Assembly: GCF_014651515.1 (NCBI RefSeq)
Contig: NZ_BMXA01000004.1
Location: 124,001-188,000 of the forward strand
Source of the DNA: Arenicella chitinivorans
GTDB taxonomy: Bacteria > Pseudomonadota > Gammaproteobacteria > Arenicellales > Arenicellaceae
Direction: 5' to 3'
Length of the DNA stretch: 64,000 bases
Shown: piece by piece, positions 7,678 through 19,501 of the stretch
How the letters are laid out: each line of letters begins with the position of its first letter
Position numbering within the stretch: position 1 is the first letter of the stretch
Position numbers and translations under genes: made by a program
The notes under the pieces: model-generated
Told to the model about the DNA's origin: nothing
Databases searched by the model: none
The model's input: the letters and a program-made list of their open reading frames with translations, nothing else

Positions 7678-10248
7678 ACTCCCCGCGGCGGCCACTGACT
7701 CAAGGTACGCATCAAACGCAGCTTGATGGCGTTGCTTTAAGTTGACACACTGCTCGGAACTAGCCTTGGCTATCTCCCAGCCTCGCGTCATTCCTTCATA
7801 CGAACTCGCTACTTTTGAATACAACGCATCCGCTAACTGGATGGTGTCGGTGTCACAGCTACGAGACACATATTGCGGTATGCGTGTCACGTGATAATCC
7901 GGTATCTTGTTTGCCAGTGCATCCAAGTTTTTACTTAACCATGCGTAGAACGGGGTTGGATCATCTTGCACGTTAACGACCGCGCTGATCACAGACATGG
8001 TATCCGCTGGGTTAATCGTATCGCCCATCGCCAGATCTAGGACTGCCAGCATAAGCTTCTCACCCTTGAAATTCAGCGCTCTTTGAATGACCGACTTTAC
8101 GTTCGCATCGCGGCTCGCCGTGAGTGCTTTCTCGTAACGTACCAACCACTTTTCATCACCGCGTTGGGCTACTGCACGCAGAGCTCGTGCCGCCATCTGA
8201 CGTTGCTCGAGTTGAGGGCTGGATAAAAACCCGGTAGCCAAGTGTGCGGCAGCTTCGTGCACATCCGCATTGTCGGAGTACGTACTTAGCAAGCCAAACG
8301 CACTGTGTCGTAATCGGAGCTGATCATCCGAGTCTTGTTCACGGTCGACCGTACCCAACGCGTTAAACCAGTGGATCAAACGCGATTCTACGAAGTTACC
8401 AAACGCCGCCTCGTTGTTCGAATCAATCAAGTACTCAAAACCTGCCAGTACGCTCACGACACTGCGCGCCACGGCGGGGTCTTTTTGTGCTGACAATGCT
8501 TCAAGCACCGTCATAAACTCGGTGAAGCCAAGCTCGCCTGCGTTCAGCAATGCTTCGCTATTGTACAAAAGCGCTTTTTTTTCGCGCACCGTCAGGGCAT
8601 CTAAATCCATCAACATCGCAGCAAGCTGATTACTAGGAATACGCCAGCGGTAGTAGCCATTGGCTTCAGTATTTGGGTATATCCAATCTGCGCCGGCCAG
8701 AGCTGGAAAGGTCTGTCGCTGCGCATTCAGTAACACCTGCTGGCTAACAATTTCTCCATCTCGTTTAAGCTTGAGGCTCAGTGGTACGGTCCAACCTTGA
8801 TCAGGGACATCGGCGCCAGTAAGGTGATATCGTCGCTGCTGAACTTGACCCTTGGCATTAAAATCTACCATTGGATAACTGGGCTGTTCCAAATAGGTAC
8901 GCATCATCGACCCCACATCGGTCTTAGACGCATTGCTAAGTACCCGCCACAAGTCATCTGCTTTGGCATTCCGCCAGGCAAACTCCGCCATGTAATCACG
9001 GACTGCCGATTGAAACGCCGCACTGCCAATCTGTGACTCGATCCAATGTAAGATCGCCTCGCCCTTGCTGTAATTCAGCCCCAGGCCATCCATCACGTCA
9101 GCCGCGACGCGGACGGTTTTCTTCACTGGCTTGGTCGTTTCTGCTGCATCTGGGCCAAACGCACGTTCTGCGACCAACCGAGTTTTGTAGTTATGCTCTG
9201 GGTACAGATCCTGCATCAGGCGCGCCGCCATAAATGATGCGAAGGCTTCATTCAGCCACAGGTCGTCCCACCACGCCATCGTCACTAAGTTGCCGTACCA
9301 CATGTGTGCCAACTCATGCGCGATCACCATTAGTGGTGTGGATTGTTCAGCCAGTACCGGGGCTTGACCACGCAATAAGATTTCACTTCGATACGTCACC
9401 AAACCGACGTTCTCCATTGCACCATGTGTAAAGGTCGGCACCGCGACGAAATCCAGTTTTTTATACGGGTAGGGCTGACCAAAATAGGCTTCGAGATAGT
9501 GGAGAATTTCAGCAGTGCGTTCGGCAGCAAACAACGCTTCCTGGGCCTGGCCTTTCGGCGTGTAAATGCGCCCCGGAATAGACAATCCCGGTATCGGCAC
9601 CGAATCGAATTCGCCAACGGCAAACGCCACCAGATAGCTTGGCATGGGTTTGGTTTTTTCGAACTGTACGGTTTGAACACCGTCATTGACGACACGTTTT
9701 TGCACCGGCGTGTTGGACAACACAACGTGCTTCTCCGGCGCAGAGATGGTTACCTGGTAGGGAATTTTAGCGTCTGGCTCATCAATACCCGGGAACGCTT
9801 TACGCGCATGCATGTCTTCAAACTGGGTAGAAATATAATTGCGGCCATCAAAGCGTGACACATATGCACCATCCGATGTGTTGTTGATCTTGCCTTGATA
9901 CGCAATCTTGAGCACGTAGTTTCCCGGCGAAATGGTGGCACCGGTACTGGCATGTTGAATGTCGTGTTGCGCCGCTTCAACCGTCATTGGCCAAACTTGG
10001 TCACCTTGGGTGAGCACCACCCGATCCAGCACCAAACCAGACTGATAAAATTCGATGTGCGAAACTTCGGCAGCGACCACCAAATGGATCTGCGTATTGC
10101 CCTGAAAGGTCGCAACGTCCGGGTCCAATGTCAATGTGATCGCCTGAAACTCAGGGGTCACATCATCGCTGACTCGATATGCAGATGATTCAGCGTGTAC
10201 GCTCACGGAAAAAACCACGAGCGCAAAAAATAGGGTTAAATACTTCAT
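7666..10248 (-). CDS. M1 family metallopeptidase (aminopeptidase N-like), exported
   Basis: An 860-residue zinc aminopeptidase that removes N-terminal residues from peptides. A signal peptide (residues 1-19, ending VHA) points to the periplasm or cell surface. The exopeptidase motif GAMEN is at 276-280, and the gluzincin motif HELAH at 311-315 has its third zinc ligand Glu334 in LWLNEAF. A long ERAP1-like helical C-terminal domain follows (about 520-850). It lies 19 bp downstream of the marR gene on the same strand and may be co-transcribed, so peptide breakdown could be regulated together with the adjacent aromatic amino acid catabolic operon. Confidence 0.93.
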   Translation of the reverse strand: MKYLTLFFALVVFSVSVHAESSAYRVSDDVTPEFQAITLTLDPDVATFQGNTQIHLVVAAEVSHIEFYQSGLVLDRVVLTQGDQVWPMTVEAAQHDIQHASTGATISPGNYVLKIAYQGKINNTSDGAYVSRFDGRNYISTQFEDMHARKAFPGIDEPDAKIPYQVTISAPEKHVVLSNTPVQKRVVNDGVQTVQFEKTKPMPSYLVAFAVGEFDSVPIPGLSIPGRIYTPKGQAQEALFAAERTAEILHYLEAYFGQPYPYKKLDFVAVPTFTHGAMENVGLVTYRSEILLRGQAPVLAEQSTPLMVIAHELAHMWYGNLVTMAWWDDLWLNEAFASFMAARLMQDLYPEHNYKTRLVAERAFGPDAAETTKPVKKTVRVAADVMDGLGLNYSKGEAILHWIESQIGSAAFQSAVRDYMAEFAWRNAKADDLWRVLSNASKTDVGSMMRTYLEQPSYPMVDFNAKGQVQQRRYHLTGADVPDQGWTVPLSLKLKRDGEIVSQQVLLNAQRQTFPALAGADWIYPNTEANGYYRWRIPSNQLAAMLMDLDALTVREKKALLYNSEALLNAGELGFTEFMTVLEALSAQKDPAVARSVVSVLAGFEYLIDSNNEAAFGNFVESRLIHWFNALGTVDREQDSDDQLRLRHSAFGLLSTYSDNADVHEAAAHLATGFLSSPQLEQRQMAARALRAVAQRGDEKWLVRYEKALTASRDANVKSVIQRALNFKGEKLMLAVLDLAMGDTINPADTMSVISAVVNVQDDPTPFYAWLSKNLDALANKIPDYHVTRIPQYVSRSCDTDTIQLADALYSKVASSYEGMTRGWEIAKASSEQCVNLKQRHQAAFDAYLESVAAAGSSVK

Positions 10249-10267
10249 AATGTTTAGGTGATAGGGG

Positions 10268-10732
10268 TTATGAGTTCAGGTCAATGGTATCTGTCTGATC
10301 GTATAAACGATCAAGCAATGCCTCGAACAGCGCCTGTTCTTCGGCGTTGAAACAGGTCAGCAATTGATCTTCGTAATCGTAAGAGACAGGAACGATTTGT
10401 CGATACACGTCCGCGCCCGTTTTGGTTAGCGCTAAGTTCTGACGACGACGATCCGCACTGTCGACTTCTCGCACCACTAGGTGGCGAGCCAGCAACTTTT
10501 GCAATGAGCGGCTCACAATCGATTTTTCGATTTGAATCTTCGCCGATACTTCGTCAGCCGACGCGCCAGGGTATTCGCCAAGCACCGCCATGATGCGCCA
10601 TTCCGTGACGGATAAACCGAACTTATCTTTATAGGTCTGTGCAATGATACCGCTGATTCGATTCGACAAGGTTGCCAGTCGATACGGCAAATATCGTTCT
10701 AGGGTAAGGATATCGGGGCGGGGCTTGCTCAT
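10268..10732 (-). CDS. MarR family transcriptional regulator (probable repressor of the hppD operon)
   Basis: A 154-residue winged-helix protein. The recognition region is SADEVSAKIQIEKSIVSRSLQKL (about 57-79), followed by the DSADRRRQNLALT wing. It is divergent from hppD, and the 174-bp gap holds two identical palindromes suited to a MarR dimer. I infer that it represses hppD and its own transcription and is relieved by an aromatic intermediate. The M1 peptidase gene follows on the same strand. Confidence 0.88.
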   Translation of the reverse strand: MSKPRPDILTLERYLPYRLATLSNRISGIIAQTYKDKFGLSVTEWRIMAVLGEYPGASADEVSAKIQIEKSIVSRSLQKLLARHLVVREVDSADRRRQNLALTKTGADVYRQIVPVSYDYEDQLLTCFNAEEQALFEALLDRLYDQTDTIDLNS

Positions 10733-10792
10733 TCAGTGTGCTCGTTGGTGGTATCAACCTTGGCCTGTCCCATAATCGGATAGGTTTGCAAT

Positions 10793-10831
10793 TAGTTGCA
10801 ATACCAACTATATTAGTTGCAATAACAACTA
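10793..10831. promoter_or_regulatory. tandem operator: two perfect 18-bp palindromes
   Basis: Two copies of TAGTTG-N6-CAACTA lie at 10793-10810 and 10814-10831. Starts are exactly 21 bp apart, that is, two helical turns on the same DNA face. Arms are perfect in both, and the spacers CAATAC and CAATAA are nearly equal. The pair sits between the divergent marR and hppD genes. The size and symmetry fit a MarR dimer site, so this is very probably the regulator's operator. Confidence 0.8.
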
Positions 10832-10906
10832 TTCTAGCTCGCGATCGATCAAAGCGCAAAGCATGGTTTCTCGATTGCGCAAGCTATCAACCTTAGAGAC
10901 ATAGTC

Positions 10907-11986
10907 ATGACTGATTTATTCGACAACCCAATGGGCCTGTGCGGCTTCGAATTTATCGAATTCGCGTCCACCAAGCGTGGTGTACTGGAACCGGTATTTG
11001 AAATGGCCGGGTTCACCAAGGTGGCCGAACACCGCTCCAAAGATGTGCACTTGTATCGACAAGGCGGGATCAACCTGCTGATCAACTACGAGCCCAAGAG
11101 CGTCGCGTACTACTTCGCGCAAGAACACGGTCCTTCGGCCTGCGGCATGGCGTTTCGCGTTAAAGATGCGCAATTAGCCTATAGTCGTGCACTGGAACTT
11201 GGTGCACAGCCGGTTGATATCCCTACCGGCCCGATGGAATTGCGGTTACCAGCGATCAAAGGTATTGGTGGCGCACCGCTGTATTTGATTGACCGATTTG
11301 AAGAAGGAACATCAATCTATGATATCGACTTCAAGTTTATCGAGGGCGTAGACCGCCATCCAGAAGGTTGTGGTTTTAACATTATCGACCACTTGACCCA
11401 CAATGTTTATCGAGGTCGCATGCAATACTGGGCGGACTTTTACGAACGCTTGTTCAATTTTAAAGAAATTCGGTACTTCGACATCAAGGGTGAATACACC
11501 GGTCTGCTCTCTAAAGCACTCACCGCGCCAGACGGCATGATCCGTATCCCATTGAACGAGGAAGCCTCTAAGGAGACCGGGCAAATTGAAGAATTCTTAA
11601 TGGCCTATAACGGAGAGGGGATTCAACACATCGCGTTTTCCTGCGATGACCTACTCGCCTGCTGGGACAAACTCAAAGCCCGCGGCATGCCGTTTATGAG
11701 CGCACCACCAGAAACCTACTACGCCATGCTCGACGAACGGCTACCGGGTCACGGTGAACCGGTCGACGAACTTAAAACCCGTGGTATCTTATTGGATGGC
11801 AGTACCGAAAATGGCGATCCGCGACTGCTACTGCAAATCTTTTCTGACACGTTGATTGGCCCGGTATTCTTTGAGTTTATCCAGCGCAAAAAAGATGACG
11901 GATTCGGCGAAGGCAATTTTAAAGCCCTGTTCGAGTCCATTGAACGTGATCAAATCGAGCGCGGCGTAATCGCCACCAACCCATAA
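10907..11986 (+). CDS. hppD: 4-hydroxyphenylpyruvate dioxygenase
   Basis: Converts 4-hydroxyphenylpyruvate to homogentisate using Fe(II) and O2. The 359-residue product has two VOC-type halves. The metal triad is readable as His in IDHLTHNV (about 162), His in GIQHIAFSC (about 242) and Glu in FFEFIQRK (about 324). The C-terminal [17 protein letters not shown] is the family's closing helix. It is the first gene of a tightly spaced operon: fahA starts 15 bp later. Confidence 0.96.
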   Translation: MTDLFDNPMGLCGFEFIEFASTKRGVLEPVFEMAGFTKVAEHRSKDVHLYRQGGINLLINYEPKSVAYYFAQEHGPSACGMAFRVKDAQLAYSRALELGAQPVDIPTGPMELRLPAIKGIGGAPLYLIDRFEEGTSIYDIDFKFIEGVDRHPEGCGFNIIDHLTHNVYRGRMQYWADFYERLFNFKEIRYFDIKGEYTGLLSKALTAPDGMIRIPLNEEASKETGQIEEFLMAYNGEGIQHIAFSCDDLLACWDKLKARGMPFMSAPPETYYAMLDERLPGHGEPVDELKTRGILLDGSTENGDPRLLLQIFSDTLIGPVFFEFIQRKKDDGFGEGNFKALFESIERDQIERGVIATNP

Positions 11987-12001
11987 ATCAGTAGAGAAAC
12001 C

Positions 12002-13321
12002 ATGATGAGTGTCAACCACACGCACAACCCTGCGTTAAAAAGCTGGGTCGAGAGCGCCAACCAACCTGACAGTGACTTTCCGATCCAGAATCTGCCATTT
12101 GGTATCTTTCGCCGCAGAGGCACATCTGAACCTTTTCGCGCCGGCATTGCGATTGGTGATCAGATTTTGGACATGCAAGCGGCGCACGCCGTCTCGGCAT
12201 TCGATGTCGCACTCGATGCCAGCTTGAGCGCCTTGAGTTTGCCAAAGTTAAATACATTCATGAGCTTGGGACAGGGGGCGTGGTCGGCGGTGCGAGAAGC
12301 GGTATCCGCAGCCTTAGCGGTGGGCTCATCGTTGCAGGACACCTTGGCTGAATGCCTGGTTGCACAATCTGAGGCCGAATACGACGTGCCTGCCCACATC
12401 GGCGATTACACCGATTTCTACACGTCGATCAACCACGCGACCAATGTAGGGAAATTGTTTCGTCCAGACAATCCACTGTTGCCAAACTATCAATGGATTC
12501 CGATTGGGTATCATGGACGCAGTTCATCAATCGCGATTTCCGGCCATTCGTTTCACCGGCCGAACGGTCAGCTCAAAGCACCCGATGCCGAGGTCCCGGT
12601 TCTGGCACCGTGTAAACGACTCGACTATGAACTCGAAGTCGGTATCTATATTGGCACAGAGAGCCCATTGGGCCACCCGGTAAAACTGGCCGACGCTGAG
12701 CAACACGTGTTTGGCTTGTGCATGTTCAACGACTGGTCAGCGCGCGATATCCAGGCTTGGGAATACCAGCCGCTGGGGCCATTTTTATCCAAAAGTTTCG
12801 CTTCCACGGTGTCACCTTGGATCGTTACCATGGAAGCATTAGCACCGTTCCGTCAAAGCTGGACCCGCCCTGCGGAAGATCCGCAACCTCTGCCTTACCT
12901 CGACTCACACGATCATCGCAACACTGGCGCCGTGAACATGCATCTTGAGGTGTTAATCCAAACCGCCAAGATGCGTGCCGATGGGGTATCGCCCGAACGC
13001 CTTGCCCTTAGCAATTTCAATCAATCTTACTGGACAATCGCGCAAATGGTCACGCACCATACCGTCAATGGCTGCAACCTAAAACCAGGCGACTTTTTTG
13101 GCAGCGGCACTCAATCCGGCATTAGCCGTGACAGTGTCGGTGCCTTAATAGAGGCCACCGTTGGTGGTCGTGAACCGATCACCTTGAGCAACGGCGAACA
13201 GCGTACTTTCTTAGAAGATGGCGATACTGTGACCCTGAAAGGCTGGTGTCAAAATGACAGCGCGGTTCGCATCGGTTTCGGAGAAGCGGCTGCCACGGTG
13301 TTACCCGCTATCGACTATTAG
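12002..13321 (+). CDS. fahA: fumarylacetoacetase
   Basis: Hydrolyses fumarylacetoacetate to fumarate and acetoacetate, the last ring-derived step of tyrosine catabolism. At 439 residues it is of the long FAH type, with an SH3-like N-terminal domain (about 20-120) and the FAH catalytic fold after it. Seen are the DYTDFYTSINHATNVG segment with the metal/active-site Asp, the HGRSSSI loop, and NDWSARDIQAWEYQPLGPF, which carries the metal ligand and substrate loop. The start may be the ATG at 12002 or the next one 3 bases on. Confidence 0.96.
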   Translation: MMSVNHTHNPALKSWVESANQPDSDFPIQNLPFGIFRRRGTSEPFRAGIAIGDQILDMQAAHAVSAFDVALDASLSALSLPKLNTFMSLGQGAWSAVREAVSAALAVGSSLQDTLAECLVAQSEAEYDVPAHIGDYTDFYTSINHATNVGKLFRPDNPLLPNYQWIPIGYHGRSSSIAISGHSFHRPNGQLKAPDAEVPVLAPCKRLDYELEVGIYIGTESPLGHPVKLADAEQHVFGLCMFNDWSARDIQAWEYQPLGPFLSKSFASTVSPWIVTMEALAPFRQSWTRPAEDPQPLPYLDSHDHRNTGAVNMHLEVLIQTAKMRADGVSPERLALSNFNQSYWTIAQMVTHHTVNGCNLKPGDFFGSGTQSGISRDSVGALIEATVGGREPITLSNGEQRTFLEDGDTVTLKGWCQNDSAVRIGFGEAAATVLPAIDY

Positions 13322-13353
13322 TTCCGGCACCCAGCCGACCTAGAGGAGGAGAC

Positions 13354-13902
13354 ATGCACATTGAGAAAATCCATCACGTTGCCTACCGGTGTCATGACGC
13401 CAAGGAAACCGTTGAATGGTATGTAAACAACCTTAAAATGGATTTCGTTCTAGCGATAGCCGAGGATCAGGTACCGTCTACTAAGGAGCCTGATCCGTAC
13501 ATGCATGTCTTCCTCGATGCCGGGCAAGGTAATGTATTGGCCTTCTTCGAACTCCCAACCAAACCGCGTATGGCACGCGACCCGAACACACCGGAATGGG
13601 TACAGCATATTGCGTTTAGAGTGAGCGACATGGAGACTCTATTGGCCTACAAAGAACACTTGGAGGCCAATGGTGTTGATGTTCTTGGCGTCACTGACCA
13701 CTCCGTGTTTCATTCTATCTATTTCTTCGACCCGAATGGTCATCGCCTAGAACTATCGGCACCCGACCCTGAGGAAGCAGCCAAGTTGAAACGACTCGAC
13801 GCGGTTAAATGGGACATGCTCGAAGAATGGTCGAAAACCAAACGCGCACCCAAGCACGCCGAATGGTTGCACAGTAAAGAGTTTACCGAGGAACCATCAT
13901 GA
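13354..13902 (+). CDS. VOC (glyoxalase/extradiol dioxygenase fold) protein in the homogentisate operon
   Basis: A 182-residue VOC protein with two beta-alpha-beta modules. Candidate metal ligands are His8 (IHHVAY), Glu66 (AFFELP), His85 (VQHIAF) and Glu133 (HRLEL). His120 lies in an FHSIYFFDPNG segment of the kind seen in VOC dioxygenases and glutathione or thiol transferases. A strong AGGAGGA Shine-Dalgarno (13344-13350) precedes the ATG, and the 3' end overlaps maiA by 4 bp. It occupies the place where homogentisate 1,2-dioxygenase (hmgA) would be expected, and no hmgA is in the window. It may be a non-orthologous ring-cleaving enzyme, or an accessory glyoxalase-like enzyme; sequence alone does not decide. 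Confidence 0.85.
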   Translation: MHIEKIHHVAYRCHDAKETVEWYVNNLKMDFVLAIAEDQVPSTKEPDPYMHVFLDAGQGNVLAFFELPTKPRMARDPNTPEWVQHIAFRVSDMETLLAYKEHLEANGVDVLGVTDHSVFHSIYFFDPNGHRLELSAPDPEEAAKLKRLDAVKWDMLEEWSKTKRAPKHAEWLHSKEFTEEPS

Positions 13903-14543
13903 AGCTGGCGAGCTACTTCCGCAGCACCGCGGCGTATCGTGTACGAATTGCGCTGAATTTGAAGCAAATCGATCACTCATTGGTGCCGATTCACCTGCTG
14001 CGCAATGGCGGCGAACACAAACAACCAAATTACCAGTCCCAAAACCCAGAGGGCTTGGTGCCGGCACTGTTTATCGAGGACCGGGTATTGTCGCAGTCAC
14101 TGGCGATACTGGAATATCTGGATGAAACCCATCCGACACCGCCGCTGCTCCCTGGCGACCCGCTGGATCGCGCCTATGTCCGTGGGCTGGCACTGTCAAT
14201 TTGCTGTGACATTCACCCATTAAACAATTTGCGCGTTTTGCAGTATCTAAGCGGCGATTTAAACGCGTCAGATGAACAAAAAAACGCCTGGTACCAACAC
14301 TGGATCGCGACCGGCTTCTCGGCACTCGAAACACGACTCGCAAACCATGATTCAACGGGCGAATTTTGTTTCGGCGACACACCCAGCATGGCTGACCTAT
14401 GTTTGGTTCCGCAGGTCTACAATGCTAACCGTTTCAATTGCCCTTTGGACGATTACCCGATCATTCAGCGAATTAATGCGCGTTGTTTGCAGGAACCCAG
14501 TTTCACTCTAGCCGCTCCCGAGAACCAAGTGGACGCGGAATAA
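13899..14543 (+). CDS. maiA: maleylacetoacetate isomerase (zeta-class GST)
   Basis: Isomerises 4-maleylacetoacetate to 4-fumarylacetoacetate with glutathione. The 214-residue product has the thioredoxin-like N-terminal domain, with FRSTAAYRVRIALNLK in the zeta-GST signature position (usually SSCSxRVRIAL), and NPEGLVPAL followed by SQSLAILEYLDE for the glutathione site. The helical C-terminal domain carries MADLCLVPQVYNANRF. It overlaps the VOC gene by ATGA, so the two are translationally coupled. Confidence 0.93.
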   Translation: MKLASYFRSTAAYRVRIALNLKQIDHSLVPIHLLRNGGEHKQPNYQSQNPEGLVPALFIEDRVLSQSLAILEYLDETHPTPPLLPGDPLDRAYVRGLALSICCDIHPLNNLRVLQYLSGDLNASDEQKNAWYQHWIATGFSALETRLANHDSTGEFCFGDTPSMADLCLVPQVYNANRFNCPLDDYPIIQRINARCLQEPSFTLAAPENQVDAE

Positions 14544-14566
14544 CACAATCACAGGCGAACCTCACC

Positions 14567-16509
<1,943 letters not shown>

Positions 16510-16513
<4 letters not shown>

Positions 16514-18234
16514 TTAGCCAACAAGACGTCATCGCGCAGCTGCCTGCGCATTTACAACCGTTTATCGCCATTCAGGATTATTCGGCCTATTCACCACGCG
16601 ACCACGCGGTTTGGCGCTTTTTACTGCATCAACTGCGTTACAGTTTGCGTGACTCAGCACACCCGACTTATTTTGAGGGACTGGCGAAGACCGGCATTGG
16701 TCTGGAAGCGATCCCTCGAATTGAAGAGATCAACCTTTGTCTAAACAAACTCGGCTGGCAAGCGGTTGCTGTTGACGGCTTTTTACCGCCCGCAGTATTT
16801 ATGGAGTTCCAAGCGCGTAAAGTGCTTGCCATTGCCCTGAATATTCGCTCCTTCGAACACATGCTGTACACACCGGCCCCGGATATCATCCACGAGTCAG
16901 CAGGCCACGCTCCGTTCTTGGTCGACATCGACTATGCAGAATTTTTGCAACGCTTCGGTGAACTTGGGATGCGGGCGATCGCCAACGATCATGACATGGC
17001 GATTTACGAAGCCGTGCGACAGCTATCAATTGTCAAAGAAGATGGCAATTCAAGCCAAGCAGACATTGCTACCGCTGAGGCCGAGGTCGAACGACTACAA
17101 AACATGAAAGTCGCTCCATCCGAAGCAAACCTGCTGGCGCGACTGCATTGGTGGACGGTCGAATACGGTCTGGTCGGCGAGCGAGATGACTACACCATCT
17201 ACGGCGCAGGCCTGTTGTCTTCTTTGTCTGAAAGCCAAAGCTGTTTGGACGACCATGAAGTCGACAAACGGGCACTCACATTACACGCCCTCAACACCGC
17301 GTACGACATCACCGCGCCGCAGCCGCAATTGTTTGTCACGCAATCCTGTCGTCACCTAAGTCAGGTGTTGGAAGAATACGGCCGCCACATGTGTTGTTTT
17401 CGCGGCGGCGCCAGCGCGCTGGAAGAGGCGATGTCCGCAGGCACCGTGGTCACCATACATTATAACTCGGGGTTGCAGATTGCTGGCAAAATCAGCCGTG
17501 TAATCACGGATCCAGTAGGCAATGCCATTTATATCAATACCGATGGTCCAACTCAGCTAGCCTATGAGAATACCGAGCTGCCAGGTCACGGTATTGAATA
17601 TCATGCACAGGGCTTCGGCTCACCCATCGGACGCTTGCGTGCCATGGAACGCTGCTTGTCCGACTACACCGTGGATGAACTCAAACGTCACCACATCGAA
17701 ATAGATACCAAGGTAACCTTACATTTCTTGTCCGGCATCACGGTACAAGGCACGCTGACATCGATAATTCGACGGCGCCAACGTAATATCTTGTTTAGCT
17801 TTACCGAGTGTACGGTGACGGACGTCGACGGCAATGTCTTATTTGATCCGAGCTGGGGTACCTTCGATATGGCCATCGGCGACGCGGTTGTCTCAGTGGC
17901 CGGTGGTTCGGCAGATCAAACTGCGTATCCGATGTATAAAGCACCGTCATATAACGTGACCGCGGCGCAAAACGTGAGCGACGAAGCGCGTGCGCAATAT
18001 GAATTTTATACTCGATTGCGCACCCTACGCGAGGCGCAAAATGACGACCCGCAGCTAATCGACCAAATCCTGAACGACGACACGCTGGATTGGCTGATCA
18101 AATTCGAAGCCTATGAATTAAGTCAGTCTCACGCGCTGAAACAACAATTAGAGCGCATAGCATCCAACAGCACGGACGATATTCGCGTGTTGATTCAAGG
18201 CGGGTTACAACGATTGGCGGCGACGGCTAACTGA
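16510..18234 (+). CDS. aromatic amino acid hydroxylase (phenylalanine 4-hydroxylase, long form)
   Basis: A pterin- and iron-dependent hydroxylase that would convert phenylalanine to tyrosine and feed the operon. The iron ligands are visible in HESAGH (His128, His133) and Glu218 in WWTVEYGLVG. At 574 residues it is more than twice the length of Pseudomonas PhhA. The catalytic domain occupies about 30-330, and the C-terminal 240 residues form an added beta-rich domain with two similar segments (VTIHYNSGLQIAGKISRV near 317 and VTLHFLSGITVQGTLTSI near 399), then a helical end. No pterin dehydratase (phhB) gene is nearby. It is the last gene of the operon. Confidence 0.9.
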
Positions 18235-18327
18235 ACGGATGTTATCAGAATAAATTCTGCTATCACCGACCTGCAAGCTAATGTAGAATGATTCGCAATT
18301 GCATTAACTGTTTTCCTTCACACACTC

Positions 18328-18726
18328 ATGAAATACATATTCTTGGCTCTTCTGTCGCTTTCAACCTTAAATTTCAGCTTAGCCACACATGCCAATGAAC
18401 AAGCCGTTCAGCATAAGATTGTGGCTGACATCACCGAACTAGAAACGGCCAAATCGGTGTTTAACCGTACTACCGCTGAGTTAAAAACCAAACAAGAGCT
18501 CAGTGCCACCGAACTGCATGAAATCCACATGATTACCTACTCTTTGGAAAAAGCGGTGGCGTATTTTGTTGACACCAATCAGGGACAAGCACAAAAAGAC
18601 GCAGAGCAGCTGGCAGGCGTTGTTGAGCTGGTTCATATTGCGTCTGAAAATAATCGTAGTGCGGAAACCCGCGTGTATCTAGATGAATACTTTAAACTGG
18701 CGGATGCTTTTTCCACCGACTGGTGA
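18328..18726 (+). CDS. hypothetical exported protein, 132 aa
   Basis: A signal peptide (residues 1-22, ending THA) precedes an about 110-residue helical, charged mature protein. This suggests a small periplasmic helical-bundle protein. No cysteine is present for lipidation. The family is not recognised. It is separated from the upstream hydroxylase by 93 bp containing the short inverted repeat CAGAAT-AA-ATTCTG (18246-18259). Confidence 0.65.
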   Translation: MKYIFLALLSLSTLNFSLATHANEQAVQHKIVADITELETAKSVFNRTTAELKTKQELSATELHEIHMITYSLEKAVAYFVDTNQGQAQKDAEQLAGVVELVHIASENNRSAETRVYLDEYFKLADAFSTDW

Positions 18727-18750
18727 TCTACGATCTTATTGTTTTACGGG

Positions 18751-19395
18751 CTACGCATCGAGCACACCGTGTAACGCCAGACCGACCATCTCATTGAGAT
18801 CAGGCCATGAGTAACCGCTGATAGTCACACGGTTGTGAATAATTCCCTGTAGAAAGCACAGCAAGGTATCCAGTTTTTGAGCAACCACCGCCGGTGGAAA
18901 CGCATCCGCACAAACAATACCGAAAACATCGGCAAACACCTGGTACCGCGTCATCAAGTCCGGGTCATCAATAAACACACTCACGTCTGACTGACTAACG
19001 CCTTCGGTCATATACACCAAACGGTAGTGCTCTGGGTTGTCGACCCAATACGATGCGTAGGCCGTAGCCAGCATCTCAAGCTGCTTGCGGGGCGGCTGCG
19101 CTTGGATATCCAACCCCGCCAAACCGCTGAATAGCTCTTCAAACACGGCGTTCCACAAGGTGTGCAGAATATCCAGTTTGGAGCCGTAATACTGGTAAAG
19201 CGTCATGGGCGAACAGCCAACCTCACGCGCAATGCGTCGCATCGAGATAGTACGATAACCCTCGTCCTGAAATAAACGCAGAGTTGCCTGTGCGATGTCG
19301 TTACGCATTCGCTGGCGTTGCGCGTCAGACAGTGCCGGTCGACCGCGCTTGCCGGTGGTTAAATTTACTTGCTGCGTGTTGGTGTTACGTTTCAT
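18751..19395 (-). CDS. TetR/AcrR family transcriptional regulator
   Basis: A 214-residue regulator. A basic tail with KRGRPALS (17-24) is followed by the TetR helix-turn-helix, ISMRRIAREVGCSPMTLYQYYGSKLDILHTLW (about 49-80). The C-terminal half resembles the TetR_C ligand domain. It is divergent from the 19502 membrane-protein gene, with a 12-bp palindrome between them, and may also govern the envelope transport operon at 19.9-25.2 kb; that second target is conjecture. Confidence 0.88.
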   Translation of the reverse strand: MKRNTNTQQVNLTTGKRGRPALSDAQRQRMRNDIAQATLRLFQDEGYRTISMRRIAREVGCSPMTLYQYYGSKLDILHTLWNAVFEELFSGLAGLDIQAQPPRKQLEMLATAYASYWVDNPEHYRLVYMTEGVSQSDVSVFIDDPDLMTRYQVFADVFGIVCADAFPPAVVAQKLDTLLCFLQGIIHNRVTISGYSWPDLNEMVGLALHGVLDA

Positions 19396-19459
19396 ATTTT
19401 CTGTTCAAGACAAACAATCGTCAGGAATTACTTGCTTCTTGGTCGACCTTTTAATAAAT

Positions 19460-19471
19460 TATACGCGTATA
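19460..19471. promoter_or_regulatory. 12-bp palindrome, candidate TetR operator
   Basis: TATACGCGTATA is a perfect palindrome in an AT-rich stretch between the divergent tetR gene and the 19502 gene. Position and symmetry fit an autoregulatory TetR site that would overlap the divergent promoters. Confidence 0.5.
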
Positions 19472-19501
19472 TTTTAATAGTGGGAAGCCTCGGAGCACCG
19501 C

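Noticed and set aside
9424-9858. 144-codon ORF antisense to the M1 peptidase
   Set aside because: It mirrors the codon pattern of the real gene, with no independent signal.
10744-10758. Third palindrome GTTG-N7-CAAC near the marR start
   Set aside because: The spacer length differs from the two perfect operators, so it may be chance.
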